A stretch of DNA of 64,000 bases from Phycisphaera sp. (lineage in GTDB: Bacteria; Planctomycetota; Phycisphaerae; Phycisphaerales; SM1A02): positions 1 to 64,000 of the forward strand of contig WGMP01000002.1 in the NCBI GenBank assembly GCA_016124975.1, read 5' to 3'. Below, in pieces: positions 41,648 through 51,641 of the stretch. Within the stretch, counting starts at the first letter, position 1, and each line of letters starts with the position of its first letter. The position numbers and the translations under genes are program-made. A model generated the notes under the pieces. It saw nothing but the letters and a program-made list of their open reading frames with translations, searched no databases and was not told where the DNA came from.

Positions 41648-43207
41648 ATGCGGAAGTTCCCCATGTCGACCGTGCGGTCGCGCGAATCCTCCCCCTCCCG
41701 AGCGCCGTTCCGAGCCGTGCGCGTCCTCGCGGCCTGCGCGCTGTCCGCTCTTGCGGTGATCGCCCCGCTCGGCGGCTGCGCGAGCGCGCCCGAGGCCGCC
41801 ATGGCGCGGTCGGCTCCCGCGGCCCTTCCGCGCGAGACCTTCGACGCCGTCTGGACCACGGTCCGCGACCAGCATTTCGACCCGAGCCTCAACGGCGTCG
41901 ACTGGAACGCGGTGCGCGACGAGCTGCGCCCGCGCGCCGAAGCGGCCAAGAGCCAGTCCGAGCTTCGGGGCGTGCTGCAGGAGATGCTCGCGACGCTCGG
42001 GCAGAGCCACTTCTCCGTGATTCCCGCTGAGGCCGACGACGCCGACGGCGCGGCGGAACAGGAACCAGCGAGCACGGCCTCCACAACCTCCGCGGAGCCA
42101 GAGCTCCTTCCGCCAGACCGCGCGGTCGGAGTCCTCGGGCTCGACCTCGCGAGCGTCGAGGGCTTTCCCACGGTCACCCGCGTCACGCCCGGACTTCCCG
42201 CCGCACGCGCTGGCGTCCTCCTCGGATGGCGGCTCGTCGCCGTGAACGGAGCCGAGATCGCCCCGATGGTCGAGGAGACGCGCGCGCGCCTCGCGGAGCT
42301 CGAGTCGAGCGGCCGCGACCCGCACTCGCCCGAGGCCACGCAACTGCGCATGGCGCTCGTGTTCGCGGGACAGCAGCTTCTCGTCGGCCCCGTCGGCTCG
42401 ACGGCGGAAGTCGTCTTCGAGGATGCGTCGGGTGCGGAGCAGAGCGTCTCGCTCTCCTACGAAGCGCCGCCGCTCGGCTCAAGCTCGTTCGGAAACCTCC
42501 CGCCCTTCCCCGTCGATGTGCAGTCACAGGTCCTCGAGCGCCCCGTCGAAGGCGGCGCGCCGCTCCGCGTCGGCTATCTCGCATTCAACATCTGGATGAC
42601 CGGCGCCTCCGACGCGATCCACCGAGGGGTTGACAAGCTTCGACGCTCGGACGGAATCGTCCTCGATCTCCGCGGAAACCCCGGCGGCGTGGCCGCGATG
42701 TCGATGGGTGTGGCGGGGTTCTTCACGGCGGAGCCGTTCAGCCTCGGCACCTTCATCGGACGGGACAACTCGCTTGAGTTCCGCGCAGCGCCTCGGCGCC
42801 TGTCTGCCGAAGGCACGCGCGTCCGCCCCTACACGCGGCCACTCGCGATCCTCATCGACGGCCGCAGCGCGAGCACCAGCGAGATCTTCGCGGGCGGAAT
42901 GCAGGAGGCGGGCCGCGCGCGCGTCTTCGGCGAGACGACCGCGGGCATGGCGCTTCCCGCGCAGGCGGTCAGGCTCCCGAACGGCGATGTCCTCCTGCAC
43001 GCGATCGCGGACTTCGCCACGCCGAAGGGCGTGCGCATCGAGGGCCGCGGCGTGGTGCCCGACGAGGTCGTCCCGCAGCGCCTGTCGTCGCTCCGCGAGG
43101 GGCGCGACGAAGTGCTCGAACAGGCCATCACCTGGATCCGTACGCGCACGCTCGAGTCCCGCGCGGAGCGGGCGAAGCGCGCGGAATCAGGCGCATCCAA
43201 TCCCTAA
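41648..43207 (+). CDS. S41 family peptidase, lipoprotein
   Basis: Envelope serine protease of 519 aa of the C-terminal processing/tricorn-like S41 family. The signal ends in a lipobox, LGGC, so the mature protein is lipid-anchored. Residues about 60-110 form the N-terminal helical domain (FDAVWTTVRDQHFDPSLNGVDW). A PDZ-like domain follows (VTRVTPGLPAARAGVLLGWRLVAVNG). The protease core has LDLRGNPGG and LIDGRSASTSEIFAGGMQEAG with the catalytic Ser, followed by GETTAG. It probably trims exported proteins. It starts a plus-strand run that continues with two LolA-like proteins. Confidence 0.88.
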   Translation: MRKFPMSTVRSRESSPSRAPFRAVRVLAACALSALAVIAPLGGCASAPEAAMARSAPAALPRETFDAVWTTVRDQHFDPSLNGVDWNAVRDELRPRAEAAKSQSELRGVLQEMLATLGQSHFSVIPAEADDADGAAEQEPASTASTTSAEPELLPPDRAVGVLGLDLASVEGFPTVTRVTPGLPAARAGVLLGWRLVAVNGAEIAPMVEETRARLAELESSGRDPHSPEATQLRMALVFAGQQLLVGPVGSTAEVVFEDASGAEQSVSLSYEAPPLGSSSFGNLPPFPVDVQSQVLERPVEGGAPLRVGYLAFNIWMTGASDAIHRGVDKLRRSDGIVLDLRGNPGGVAAMSMGVAGFFTAEPFSLGTFIGRDNSLEFRAAPRRLSAEGTRVRPYTRPLAILIDGRSASTSEIFAGGMQEAGRARVFGETTAGMALPAQAVRLPNGDVLLHAIADFATPKGVRIEGRGVVPDEVVPQRLSSLREGRDEVLEQAITWIRTRTLESRAERAKRAESGASNP

Positions 43208-43305
43208 GGCCGCGCCCCGCGCGTCCCCGCCATCCGAACGCTCCCTTCGAAATCAAGGCACGAACCAACAGGCACGAAACCGCCAGATTCTTGAGATCAA
43301 TCCAC

Positions 43306-44271
43306 ATGAACCCGCTCTCCGACATGAACCTGAACTCCTCCCGCATCCGAGTCGCCGCGCGCACCGCGCTCGTGGCGCTCATCCTCGCGCACGCGCCCGC
43401 AGCGGCCCTCGCCCAGGATGGCGCAGCCCCTGCGCCCGAGGCCGCGAAGCCCGCCGCTCCCGCCGCGAACCTGCCGAGCGCAGCCGACATCCTCGCCAAG
43501 TCGCTCGAGGCGACGGGTGGCAAGGAAGCGTGGTCGAAGATCACCTCGATGGAGTCGAAGGGGTCGATGGATATCCCCGCCGCGAACATCAAGGGCCCGA
43601 TGCACTCGATCATGGCGGCGCCGAACAAGACGGTCGTCCGCATGGAGCTCGCTGGCTTCGGCGCGATCACGACCGCCTTCGACGGCACCGTCGGCTGGAC
43701 GAGCGACCCGACGGGCGGCACGCGCATCCTCGAGGGCGAGGAGCGCGAGACGATCGCCCGCGAGGCGGATGTCCTCGGCAACCCCGATCCGATGTCGCGG
43801 TGGGATTCCGTCAAGACGATCGGCGAGGGTGACTTCGGCGGCTTCGACTGCTGGAAGATCGAGGCCACGCGCGGGAAGGACAAGACGATCCTCTGGTTCG
43901 AGAAGTCGACCGGCCTCGCACGCGGGTCGGAGACGACGGTCGCCACGCAGATGGGCGAGATCCCCATCAAGAGCGTGCTGCAGACCTACACCGAGTACAA
44001 GGGCGATTTCGGCACCGTGAAGCTGGCGACGCGCACCGAGTCGAGCCAGATGGGCCAGAAGATGATCGCCACCATCGACAGCGTGACCTTCAACGCGGTG
44101 CCCGCCGACGCTTTCGCGCTTCCGAAGGAGGTTCAGGAGCTCCTGAAGCCCGAGCCGACGGAAGACGAGGAACTTGGCGAGGAACTCGACGGCGAGACTC
44201 CTGCGGAGGCTCCCGCATCGAAGCCCGCGGCACCGGCGGCACCCGCCGCACCCGCTGCGCCGAAGGCCTGA
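43306..44271 (+). CDS. Exported LolA-like protein, paralogue 1
   Basis: A 321-aa exported protein with a signal peptide ending ALAQ, followed by a Pro/Ala-rich linker. The core begins ADILAKSLEATGGKEAWSKITSMESKGSMDIP, the opening helix and strand of the LolA/LppX-like lipoprotein-carrier fold, and continues as a long beta-rich half barrel. The C-terminus is acidic, then Pro/Ala-rich. The family handles lipids or lipoproteins in the periplasm. The ATG at 43324 is an alternative. The next gene (44369) shares the opening helix and pattern, so it is probably a divergent duplicate. Confidence 0.7.
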   Translation: MNPLSDMNLNSSRIRVAARTALVALILAHAPAAALAQDGAAPAPEAAKPAAPAANLPSAADILAKSLEATGGKEAWSKITSMESKGSMDIPAANIKGPMHSIMAAPNKTVVRMELAGFGAITTAFDGTVGWTSDPTGGTRILEGEERETIAREADVLGNPDPMSRWDSVKTIGEGDFGGFDCWKIEATRGKDKTILWFEKSTGLARGSETTVATQMGEIPIKSVLQTYTEYKGDFGTVKLATRTESSQMGQKMIATIDSVTFNAVPADAFALPKEVQELLKPEPTEDEELGEELDGETPAEAPASKPAAPAAPAAPAAPKA

Positions 44272-44368
44272 GAATCGCGCGTCGATCGGGTGGAACACGC
44301 ACGCGACGCCCCGCGTCCTCCGCGCACGCCGCGGCCGCGCGGCGCTCGCACCGCTCCCGAGGCACACG

Positions 44369-45313
44369 ATGAACTTCGCCGCGTTCTCCACCGCGTTCTC
44401 CACCCGATCGACGCTTGTCGCGCTCGCGCTCCTCGCGACCGCAACCCCTGCGGCACCGTGCGGCCTTCGCACGGCGACCGCGTTCCCGCAAGCGCAGTCC
44501 GACGCGCCGTCCGCGCCGCCCTCTGCCCTCCCCGATGGGACAGAGCTTCTCCGCCGCGCCCTTGATCGTCTCGGCGGCGACGCGTGGAACGCGATCGGTT
44601 CCTTCGAGTCCGTCGCACGCGTCGAGACTCCAATGGGGAAGGGCCGCGTCGCCTACAGCTTCGTCGCTCCGGTCGCGAAGCTGCCCGCTGCGCACCTGCT
44701 TGTGCAGACGATGCCTGGCGGCGACGGCACCGCGTCGGGCGCGGAGACCACGCTCGAGCTCGGGGTCGCAGACGGCGTCGCCTGGATGGGTGAACCGGGC
44801 CGCGCGCAGCCCGTCGAGCCTGCGATGGCGGCCGAACTCGCGGGCGGCGGCGACCTCATCACGCTCGTCCGCTCGCTCTCCGCGCGCTTCAGCGATGTCC
44901 GCACCATCGGCCGCGAGACTGTCGACGGCCGGCCGTGCTGGCGGCTTGCCATGAGGCCCGTCGGGGCGCCGCCCGAGCACGCACCCTGGTCGCTCTTCCT
45001 CAGCGAGCCCGACGCGGAGATCGTCGGCCTCGAGATCCCCCCGCCGCCGCGCGCCGAGGCCGCGAACGCCCCCGTCGCAGGAGGTCAGTCGATGCGCTTC
45101 CGCCGCTGGGAGCCCGTCGAGCGCGGCAACCGCGCGCTCGCCCCCGCTTCCGAGGACACGCCCGCGCGGCTCGTCTCATTCCGCGAAGCGACCATCACGA
45201 CCGCAGGCATGAAGATCGACATGATCTACGAGCGGGTCGCGGTCGATACGCTCGCACCAGGGTCGATCGCCGCCCCAGCTTCGATCGGCGGCGGCGCAGC
45301 GCGGGGCCGCTGA
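44369..45313 (+). CDS. Exported LolA-like protein, paralogue 2
   Basis: A 314-aa exported protein. Signal peptide residues 1-30. The core starts ELLRRALDRLGGDAWNAIGSFESVARVETPMG, parallel to the preceding gene, and shows the same order of later elements (DGVAWMGEPG versus DGTVGWTSDP; VDGRPCWRLAMRP versus FDCWKIEATRG). GAGG upstream of the ATG at 44369 fixes the start; the frame is open about 195 bases further into the upstream gene end. A role in moving lipids or lipoproteins is inferred from fold only. It lies 34 bases before the ABC transporter genes. Confidence 0.68.
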   Translation: MNFAAFSTAFSTRSTLVALALLATATPAAPCGLRTATAFPQAQSDAPSAPPSALPDGTELLRRALDRLGGDAWNAIGSFESVARVETPMGKGRVAYSFVAPVAKLPAAHLLVQTMPGGDGTASGAETTLELGVADGVAWMGEPGRAQPVEPAMAAELAGGGDLITLVRSLSARFSDVRTIGRETVDGRPCWRLAMRPVGAPPEHAPWSLFLSEPDAEIVGLEIPPPPRAEAANAPVAGGQSMRFRRWEPVERGNRALAPASEDTPARLVSFREATITTAGMKIDMIYERVAVDTLAPGSIAAPASIGGGAARGR

Positions 45314-45347
45314 ACGCCGCACGCGGCGCTTCCCGCTGAAAGAACGC

Positions 45348-46364
45348 ATGTTGATGCAGAACACGACTTCATCCTCATCCTCCGTGACAGCCGTCGCGCC
45401 CGCGGCCTCCGCCGCGGGCGCCGTCCTCCTCGAGGGCGTGTGCAAGCGCTTCGGCAAGGTCGACGCCGTGCGCGGCATCTCGCTTTCGATCCCCGAGCGC
45501 TCGCTGTGCGGCTTCCTCGGGCCGAACGGCGCGGGAAAGAGCACCACGATCCGCATGATCATGTCGATCATCGCCCCCGACGCGGGCCGCGTCGAGGTGA
45601 TGGGGTCGTCGGCGCTCGCGATGAAGGACCGCATCGGATACCTCCCCGAAGACCGCGGCCTCTACCGCAAGATGAAGGTCGGCGAGTTCGTCGGATACAT
45701 GGCGCGCCTCAAGGGCGTGCACCCGCAGGGGCTCTCGCGCCGCATCGACGACTGGCTCGAGCGGCTCGAGCTTCCGGGCGTGATCAAGCGCCGCTGCGAG
45801 GAGCTCTCGAAGGGCCAGCAGCAGAAGATCCAGCTGCTTGCGTCGATCATCCACGCGCCCGACCTCCTCATCCTCGACGAGCCCTTCTCGGGGCTCGATC
45901 CCGTGAACGGCCGCCTCGTGCTCGAGCTGATCCGCAGCGAGCAGGCGCGCGGCGCCACGATCATCTTCTCAACCCACCAGATGCACACCGCCGAGGCGCT
46001 CTGCGACAAGGTCGTGCTCATCAACAAGGGCGAGAAGGTGCTCGACGCGACGATGCCCGAGCTCCGCGCGCGCTACGACGACCGTGGCCTCGTGTGCGAG
46101 CCGCTCTCGGCCCCCGACGATTTCGCGGCGCTCGCGCTGCGCTCTGGGCTCGCGATGCACGCGCGCACGCACGAGAACGGCGCGGTCGACCTCGACCTCG
46201 CCGCGGGCGTCGCGGCCGCCGACGCCATGCGGGCGGTGCTCGAGCTCGCGCCGATGCGCTCGCTCGGCCTCAGGCGCATGAATCTCGACGACCTCTTCGT
46301 CGAGCTCGTCTCGGGTCCCGAATCCGGCGGTTCCGCGCGCAAGGGAGCGAAGATCGATGCCTGA
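45348..46364 (+). CDS. ABC transporter ATP-binding protein, NatA-like
   Basis: ATPase subunit (338 aa) of an ABC-2 type exporter. Walker A GPNGAGKST, Q-loop YLPEDRGLY, signature LSKGQQQ, Walker B LLILDEPFSGLD and switch His in STHQM are all intact. The C-terminal 100 residues (DUF4162-like) are typical of NatA/YhaQ-type subunits. It overlaps the permease gene by 8 bases and forms the exporter with it. The YLPEDRGLY form is the same as in sodium-efflux NatA relatives, but the substrate is not settled. Confidence 0.92.
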   Translation: MLMQNTTSSSSSVTAVAPAASAAGAVLLEGVCKRFGKVDAVRGISLSIPERSLCGFLGPNGAGKSTTIRMIMSIIAPDAGRVEVMGSSALAMKDRIGYLPEDRGLYRKMKVGEFVGYMARLKGVHPQGLSRRIDDWLERLELPGVIKRRCEELSKGQQQKIQLLASIIHAPDLLILDEPFSGLDPVNGRLVLELIRSEQARGATIIFSTHQMHTAEALCDKVVLINKGEKVLDATMPELRARYDDRGLVCEPLSAPDDFAALALRSGLAMHARTHENGAVDLDLAAGVAAADAMRAVLELAPMRSLGLRRMNLDDLFVELVSGPESGGSARKGAKIDA

Positions 46365-47736
46365 CCGACCGAATCAGTCCTATCTCGGCAAGGTTGTGCT
46401 CGTCGCCTGGCGCGAGTTCCGCCACACCGCGCTCACGAAGGGCTTCATCTTCGGCGCGGTCGCCGTGCCCGTCGTCATGTTCGGCGTCATCACGCTGATG
46501 CCGCTCCTCGTCTCGCGCGAGTCGCCGCCGCTCGTCGGCACCATCGTCGTCGCGGACCCCGAGGGATCGGTGTCGGCGCGGGCCGAGCAGGTGCTCGTCA
46601 CGCCGCCGAGCGTGAAGGAGGTCCTCGACGAGCTTGCATCCGCCGAGGCGACTCCCGCCTCGCCCGCGGGCACGGCCGAGGCGATCGATGCGGCGTCGAG
46701 CCTTTCCGCGGCGCCCCAGCGCATCGAGGTCACCTGGCGCGTGGAGCCCTCGCTCGACGCGGTCGAGGCGATCAAGCGCGATGTGCGCGAGGGCAAGATC
46801 CTCGCGGGCGCCGCGATTCCGCCCGATGCGCTCGACCCCGCGAACGCGACCGACGGATTCGAGCTCTTCATCCCGAGCTCGCTCTCGCCGAAGCATGTGC
46901 GGCAGATCACCCGCGCGCTCGGCGTCGCGCTCGAGGAGGAGCGCGTCGAGCGGAGCGGGCTCGACGCTGCGCTCCTCGCGCGGCTCAAGGACCGCCCCGA
47001 GCCACGCACGACGCGCATCTCGCCCGAGGGCGACGAGGCAGAGGAGAACACGGAGGCGCGCTTCCTCGTCCCGATCGCGTTCATGTTCCTTCTCTGGATC
47101 ACGGTCTTCACGAGCGCGAACTACCTGCTCACGACCACCATCGAGGAGAAGTCGAACAAGGTGATGGAGGTGCTGCTCGCGGCCGCGAGCCCGCTGCAGC
47201 TCCTCGGCGGGAAAATCGTCGGATACGCGCTCGTCAGCACGGTGATGCTCGTGATGTACGGCGCGCTCGGCGTCGCAGGGCTCACGGCGCTCGCAATGGG
47301 CGACCTCGTGCCCGCGATGCACCTCGTCTACCTCGCGATCTACTTCGTGATCGCCTATGTGATGGTCGCCGCAATGATGTCCGCCGTCGGAAGCGCCGTC
47401 AGCGACCTGCGCGAGGCGCAGTCGCTCGTCGGCCCCGTGATGACGCTGCTCCTCGTGCCGCTCATCCTGTGGATGCCCATCACGCAGGACCCGAACGGCA
47501 TGCTCGCCACGATCACGAGCTTCATCCCGCCCGCGTCGCCCTTCGTGATGATTCTCCGTCTCACCGCGGCCACCGAGCCCGTCCCGATGTGGCAGGTCAT
47601 CGCCGCCACAGTGTGGGGCCTGGCCTGCGCCGCGGGGCTTCTCTGGCTCGCCTCGCGCATCTTCCGCGTCGGCGTCCTCATGCAGGGCAAGCCGCCGACT
47701 CCGCGAGAGTTGCTGAAGTGGGCATTCGTGCGCTGA
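46357..47736 (+). CDS. ABC-2 type permease, NatB-like
   Basis: Inner-membrane permease of 459 aa, partner of the ATPase just upstream. One N-terminal helix (residues 28-48), a large extracytoplasmic domain (about 50-225) and five or six C-terminal helices, the arrangement of ABC-2/NatB proteins. IEEKSNKVMEVLLAAASPLQLLGGKIVG is the conserved coupling region of the family. GGGAG lies before the ATG, and the overlap with the upstream gene ensures coupled translation. Confidence 0.9.
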   Translation: MPDRPNQSYLGKVVLVAWREFRHTALTKGFIFGAVAVPVVMFGVITLMPLLVSRESPPLVGTIVVADPEGSVSARAEQVLVTPPSVKEVLDELASAEATPASPAGTAEAIDAASSLSAAPQRIEVTWRVEPSLDAVEAIKRDVREGKILAGAAIPPDALDPANATDGFELFIPSSLSPKHVRQITRALGVALEEERVERSGLDAALLARLKDRPEPRTTRISPEGDEAEENTEARFLVPIAFMFLLWITVFTSANYLLTTTIEEKSNKVMEVLLAAASPLQLLGGKIVGYALVSTVMLVMYGALGVAGLTALAMGDLVPAMHLVYLAIYFVIAYVMVAAMMSAVGSAVSDLREAQSLVGPVMTLLLVPLILWMPITQDPNGMLATITSFIPPASPFVMILRLTAATEPVPMWQVIAATVWGLACAAGLLWLASRIFRVGVLMQGKPPTPRELLKWAFVR

Positions 47737-47796
47737 CCGCGCCGCCGGGCCCTCGCGTGAATCCACGCGGCGACCGCCGCCGTACCATCCGACCGC

Positions 47797-49278
47797 GTGT
47801 CCGACCTCTCCGCCTGGATCCTCTCGATCGGCCTCTTCCTGGGCGTGGTGGTCCTGACGGCGCTCGCCGCGAGATCGGTCGCGGGCGACCCGCCGCGCGG
47901 ACGCAGGCGCTGCCCACGCTGCTGGCATGAGCTCGGCCCAGCGCGGGGCGACGGAGACGGCCGCCCCGACGACGACGCGGCGATTGCCTCGCGCCGCTGC
48001 GCCGAGTGCGGGTTCACGGCGCAGCGCGAGAGCGACACGGCGCGCACGCGGCGCCAACCCCTGCGCGCGGCGCTCGCGATCCTCGGCGTCGTGGCGCTTG
48101 TCCTCGCGGCCCGCGCGCGATTCATCAGCACCGGCTTCTGGAGCATGGCGCCGACTGCGATCCTGGTGACCGCCGTCCCGTGGGTCGACTCCACGGAGTT
48201 CGACTCTCCGATCCGCGAGCTTGCCCGCCGCATCGGCTCCGCAACCCTTGACGACGGGCAGATCGAGGACGCGCTCGAGCTCGTCGTCGCGGGTGACTCG
48301 GGCGCACGCCCGCCGACGCGCGAATGGCAGCGGAAGTACGGCCTGCTCTGCGATACGCTCCTCCTCGGCATGTGGCGCGACGACGAGCGCCTCCTTCGCC
48401 TGCTCGAGATCCCGCCCGCGGTCGACCTCGTCGGGCTGATGGCTGGCGAAGACGGCACCCACGCGCTTGCGATCGATGTCGCGGCGTGGTGGCCGAGCGG
48501 CCTCGAGGGAGAGGCCGAGGTGCGTCTCTCAGATGGCTCCTCGGCGCGGGCGGTGTTCGATCCGTGGGGCCGCAACGCTCCGTGGCTCGTCGCGCTTCCC
48601 ACGGGGGTCGCGCCCTCGGCGGCCTTCTCGTTCGACCTGCGCGTGCGCCCGCGGGGCCTCGCGGCCGAAGACGCTCCCGACGGCGGCTGGAGGCGGTACG
48701 AGACGATTCACGCGCGCGCCACGCGCCTCGCCGGCCGCGACGCCAACGAACCCAACGCCGAGCCCGTCGACTCGCCCGCGCTCCGCGCCGCGATCGCCGC
48801 AGTCTTCGACTTCGATGACGCCTTCGTGCTCTGGTCGCAAGGGACGCCGCGCGGCGGGCTTCGCTTCAACGAGCGCGCGACCTCCGAGCCCGACTTCGAG
48901 GACATCCTGATCGGCCTCCGCATCGAGGTCTGCGAGGACGGCGTGCCGCGGCGCACGAGCAGGATCTGGTGGCTCGCGGGCCCCCGCGTGTCGCGCCCGC
49001 GCTGGTTCACGCCCGTCGAAGACGCTGCGGCGCTCGAGCGGCTCTTCGCAGCGGACCCCGCGCAGGACACGCGTTGGACGCTGCGGATCACGGGAGACGG
49101 CGCACTCGCGGATCTCGCGCGCCCTCCCCTCGCGGAGCGTCCCACACGCGCCTTCCGCCACTGGAGCGGCTCGTTCGAGGTTCCCCTGCGGGTCCATCGG
49201 ATCGCGCAGCCGTCGCCGGCGCGGCGGTGGACCCCGCTGCCCGAACCAACCGCGGCGCCTGCACCGGGCGCACCGTGA
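47797..49278 (+). CDS. Membrane protein with a zinc ribbon, unknown function
   Basis: I do not recognise this 493-aa protein. A transmembrane helix (residues 5-25) is followed by a zinc-ribbon-like pair, CPRCWHEL and CAECGF (about 36-72), and then a second helix (about 90-110). The remainder is a large mixed domain rich in Arg, Trp and acidic residues, with no motif I can name. Codon bias matches its neighbours. The GTG at 47797 has TACCAT 8 bases upstream, close to the leaderless pattern. It follows the ABC exporter by 60 bases, but a link is not shown. Confidence 0.65.
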   Translation: MSDLSAWILSIGLFLGVVVLTALAARSVAGDPPRGRRRCPRCWHELGPARGDGDGRPDDDAAIASRRCAECGFTAQRESDTARTRRQPLRAALAILGVVALVLAARARFISTGFWSMAPTAILVTAVPWVDSTEFDSPIRELARRIGSATLDDGQIEDALELVVAGDSGARPPTREWQRKYGLLCDTLLLGMWRDDERLLRLLEIPPAVDLVGLMAGEDGTHALAIDVAAWWPSGLEGEAEVRLSDGSSARAVFDPWGRNAPWLVALPTGVAPSAAFSFDLRVRPRGLAAEDAPDGGWRRYETIHARATRLAGRDANEPNAEPVDSPALRAAIAAVFDFDDAFVLWSQGTPRGGLRFNERATSEPDFEDILIGLRIEVCEDGVPRRTSRIWWLAGPRVSRPRWFTPVEDAAALERLFAADPAQDTRWTLRITGDGALADLARPPLAERPTRAFRHWSGSFEVPLRVHRIAQPSPARRWTPLPEPTAAPAPGAP

Positions 49279-49634
49279 CCGCGGACGAGAAAAATGGCAC
49301 GCGCGGGGACCCCGGCGGGAAGCAACGCAGCCCAAAGGGGCGCGCGCGGCAGGTGCCGCCGGGCCGAGGCCGAGCGCAACCTGCACGCCTGTCAGGGACG
49401 AGCGCTCGAACCCTATTGCAAGGTGGGTTCGGCGTCCATCGATCCCGACCTTCCACTCGATGCCTCGGGGCGCCCCGACGGGTCGCGGCGCCTTGCGCAA
49501 AGGAGGCCTGGTCTTCGTCGCGGAACTCGCCGATCCCTAGGGTTCAAGCAAGGTTCGAGGCGATGTGCCTGACAGTCTGCCCGCGGGGGTCTCCGCGCGT
49601 GCGAAGTGGAGTGTAGCCCGCGATTCAACCGACA
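49279..49634. other. Intergenic region, no gene recognised
   Basis: About 350 bases without a frame of convincing codon bias on either strand. I see no RNA gene or repeat. It ends at the promoter of the small lipoprotein gene. Confidence 0.45.
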
Positions 49635-49663
49635 TTGACAAGGGAGCCCGATTCGCGCATCAT
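49635..49663 (+). promoter_or_regulatory. Promoter of the small lipoprotein gene
   Basis: TTGACA (49635-49640), a 17-base spacer and CATCAT (49658-49663). A perfect -35 with a moderate -10. Transcription would start near 49670, leaving a short leader with the GAGGA ribosome-binding site (49676-49680). Confidence 0.65.
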
Positions 49664-49686
49664 GCCGCGACTTTCGAGGATTTCCC

Positions 49687-49974
49687 ATGCGCCGTACCAC
49701 AGGTCTTGCGTCCGTTTCCGTTGCCGCCCTTCTTCTCGCCCTCGGCGGCTGCGCGGCCGATCCCGAGCGGACCGACCTCAAGTCGATCACGAGCAACCTG
49801 ACCCCCGAGCTCCAGGCCACCGCAGAGCGTCCCGTCGACATCGATGTCAACTGGGCCGTGAACGCCGACCAGGACCTCCGCGGCGCGTGGAACGACCTTG
49901 GTCGCTTCTGGCTCACCAACCGTCCGCGCTCGCTGAGCAACTACCCGATCATGTCGACGGGCGGCAACCGCTGA
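49687..49974 (+). CDS. Small lipoprotein, unknown function (95 aa)
   Basis: Predicted lipoprotein. The signal peptide ends in the lipobox LALGGC with Cys22 as the lipid-bearing residue. The mature 74 residues are polar, with an amphipathic segment (NLTPELQATAERPVDIDVNWAVNADQDLRGAWND) and a C-terminal NRPRSLSNYPIMSTGGNR. No family recognised. Its own promoter and ribosome-binding site make it a clear gene, and the good -35 suggests solid expression. Confidence 0.8.
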   Translation: MRRTTGLASVSVAALLLALGGCAADPERTDLKSITSNLTPELQATAERPVDIDVNWAVNADQDLRGAWNDLGRFWLTNRPRSLSNYPIMSTGGNR

Positions 49975-50081
49975 TCGAGCCCGTTGTCCGCGCCGCGCTC
50001 AGGGCTTCGCTCCATCTGAATAGTCCCTCCTGATCGCTCCGCACGGCGCGGCTACGCTGTCCGATTCCCCCGCGGCCACCT

Positions 50082-51455
50082 GTGCGCGATCTCGCCCCGC
50101 TCCTCCTTCCCGTCCGTCTCGTCGGCTCGTTCGCCCGAAGCTTCCACCCCGCCGAACTGCCGCCGATGCTTCGGCGCACCTACGGCCGCGAGCTGGTGAG
50201 CTGGGCCTTTCTGCCGCTCATGCTCGGGGCGATCGAGGGCGGCACCATCGCGATCGTCGTCAAGAAGGCGTTCACGGGGCAGCCGGGGGTCGACCCCTTC
50301 TGGCTCGACCTCGCGACCGCGTGGGTGGGCGCCGCTCCGAACATCGCGAACCTGACCAGCTTCATCTGGGCCGCGGCCGCGCGCGGGCGTCCGAAGGTCG
50401 CCTTCATCTCGTGGCTCCAGATCGCGACCTGCCTTCTGGTTGCCGCGATCGCGCTCTTCCCGCGCGACGGGCTCGGCCTCCTCGGGGTCTGCATCGCGCT
50501 CGGGCTTGCGCGCACGGCGTGGACGGGCGTCATCACCATCCGCGCCGCCGTGTGGCGCAACAACTACCCGACCGCGAGCCGCGCCACGATCGCGGGCAAG
50601 CTCGCGACCGTGCAGAGCCTCTTCCTCGCCGCGGCGGGCGCGGGCGTCGGGTGGGCGATGGACCGCAATCCCGACAACTACCACGCACTCTTCCCCGCGC
50701 TCGCGGTCGCAGGCCTCTTCGGAAACAGCATCTACCGCAAGGTGCGCCTGCGGCGTGCGCGCGCCCTGCAGCGGGCCGAGCTCGACGGCCGCAAGCGCGA
50801 CACGGGCTTCAACCCGCTCGCGATGGTCGCGCTGCTGCGCGACGACCCGCTTTACGCGCGGTTCATGCTCTGGATGAGCATCTTCGGCTTCGGGAACCTC
50901 ATGCTGATGGCGCCGATGACCTATGTGATCGCCGACGAGCTGCGCATGAGCTACTCAGCGGGCATCCTCGCGTCGACCACGCTGCCGCTGCTGGTCATGC
51001 CGATCGCGATCCCCCTGTGGGCGCGGCTGATGGACCGCACGCACATCGTCCACTTCCGCTCGATCCACGGGTGGAGCTTCGTGGCGGCCAGCGCCGCCGT
51101 CACGCTCTCGGCCCTCTTCGCAAGCGAATGGCTCATGTACCTCGGCGCCGCGCTCATGGGCGTCGGCTTTGCGGGCGGCACCCTCGCGTGGAACCTCGGG
51201 CACCAGGACTTCGCTCCCGCCGCGCGCGACAGCGAGTACATGGCCGTGCATGTCACGCTCAACGGGCTGCGGGGAATCCTCGCGCCGATCGCCTCCTGGT
51301 ACCTCTACCAGTGGCTCGCGCCGAAGGGACTCTCGAGCGTGGTGCTTCTGGTCTGCACGGTCGTGAACATGGCGGGCGTGCTCGGGTTCATGTCGATGCG
51401 GGCCGACATCAGGCGCCGCTCCGCGGAGGCTGATCCCGCGACCGTTGGCAGATAA
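50082..51455 (+). CDS. MFS-like transporter, copy 1
   Basis: Inner-membrane protein of 457 aa with about twelve hydrophobic segments in two halves separated by a basic cytoplasmic loop (YRKVRLRRARALQRAELDGRKRD). The pattern is that of the major facilitator superfamily; the substrate cannot be read. The gene at 57098 encodes a protein of the same size and plan. GTG start. TACGCT at 50053-50058 is a possible -10, giving a leader of about 20 bases. Confidence 0.8.
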   Translation: MRDLAPLLLPVRLVGSFARSFHPAELPPMLRRTYGRELVSWAFLPLMLGAIEGGTIAIVVKKAFTGQPGVDPFWLDLATAWVGAAPNIANLTSFIWAAAARGRPKVAFISWLQIATCLLVAAIALFPRDGLGLLGVCIALGLARTAWTGVITIRAAVWRNNYPTASRATIAGKLATVQSLFLAAAGAGVGWAMDRNPDNYHALFPALAVAGLFGNSIYRKVRLRRARALQRAELDGRKRDTGFNPLAMVALLRDDPLYARFMLWMSIFGFGNLMLMAPMTYVIADELRMSYSAGILASTTLPLLVMPIAIPLWARLMDRTHIVHFRSIHGWSFVAASAAVTLSALFASEWLMYLGAALMGVGFAGGTLAWNLGHQDFAPAARDSEYMAVHVTLNGLRGILAPIASWYLYQWLAPKGLSSVVLLVCTVVNMAGVLGFMSMRADIRRRSAEADPATVGR

Positions 51456-51641
51456 CCCTTCTCCGCAGGGGAGCGTTGCCTGCGGGTGGATGTCGCTTCC
51501 CATGCGATGGCGTGGTATCGTCTGCGATTCGCCCCGTCGCCGCGCCGGGGCACCCGGCATCGAGCTCGGACCGTCGTCCGACCCGGAGGTACCCGCGGCC
51601 CGTGCGGGCTTGGAGCCCGCGCGAAGGAAGCACACGCACAC

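Noticed and set aside
46270-48462. 730-codon open frame on the minus strand
   Set aside because: Antisense to the ABC permease and zinc-ribbon genes; His/Arg/Asp-rich shadow product.
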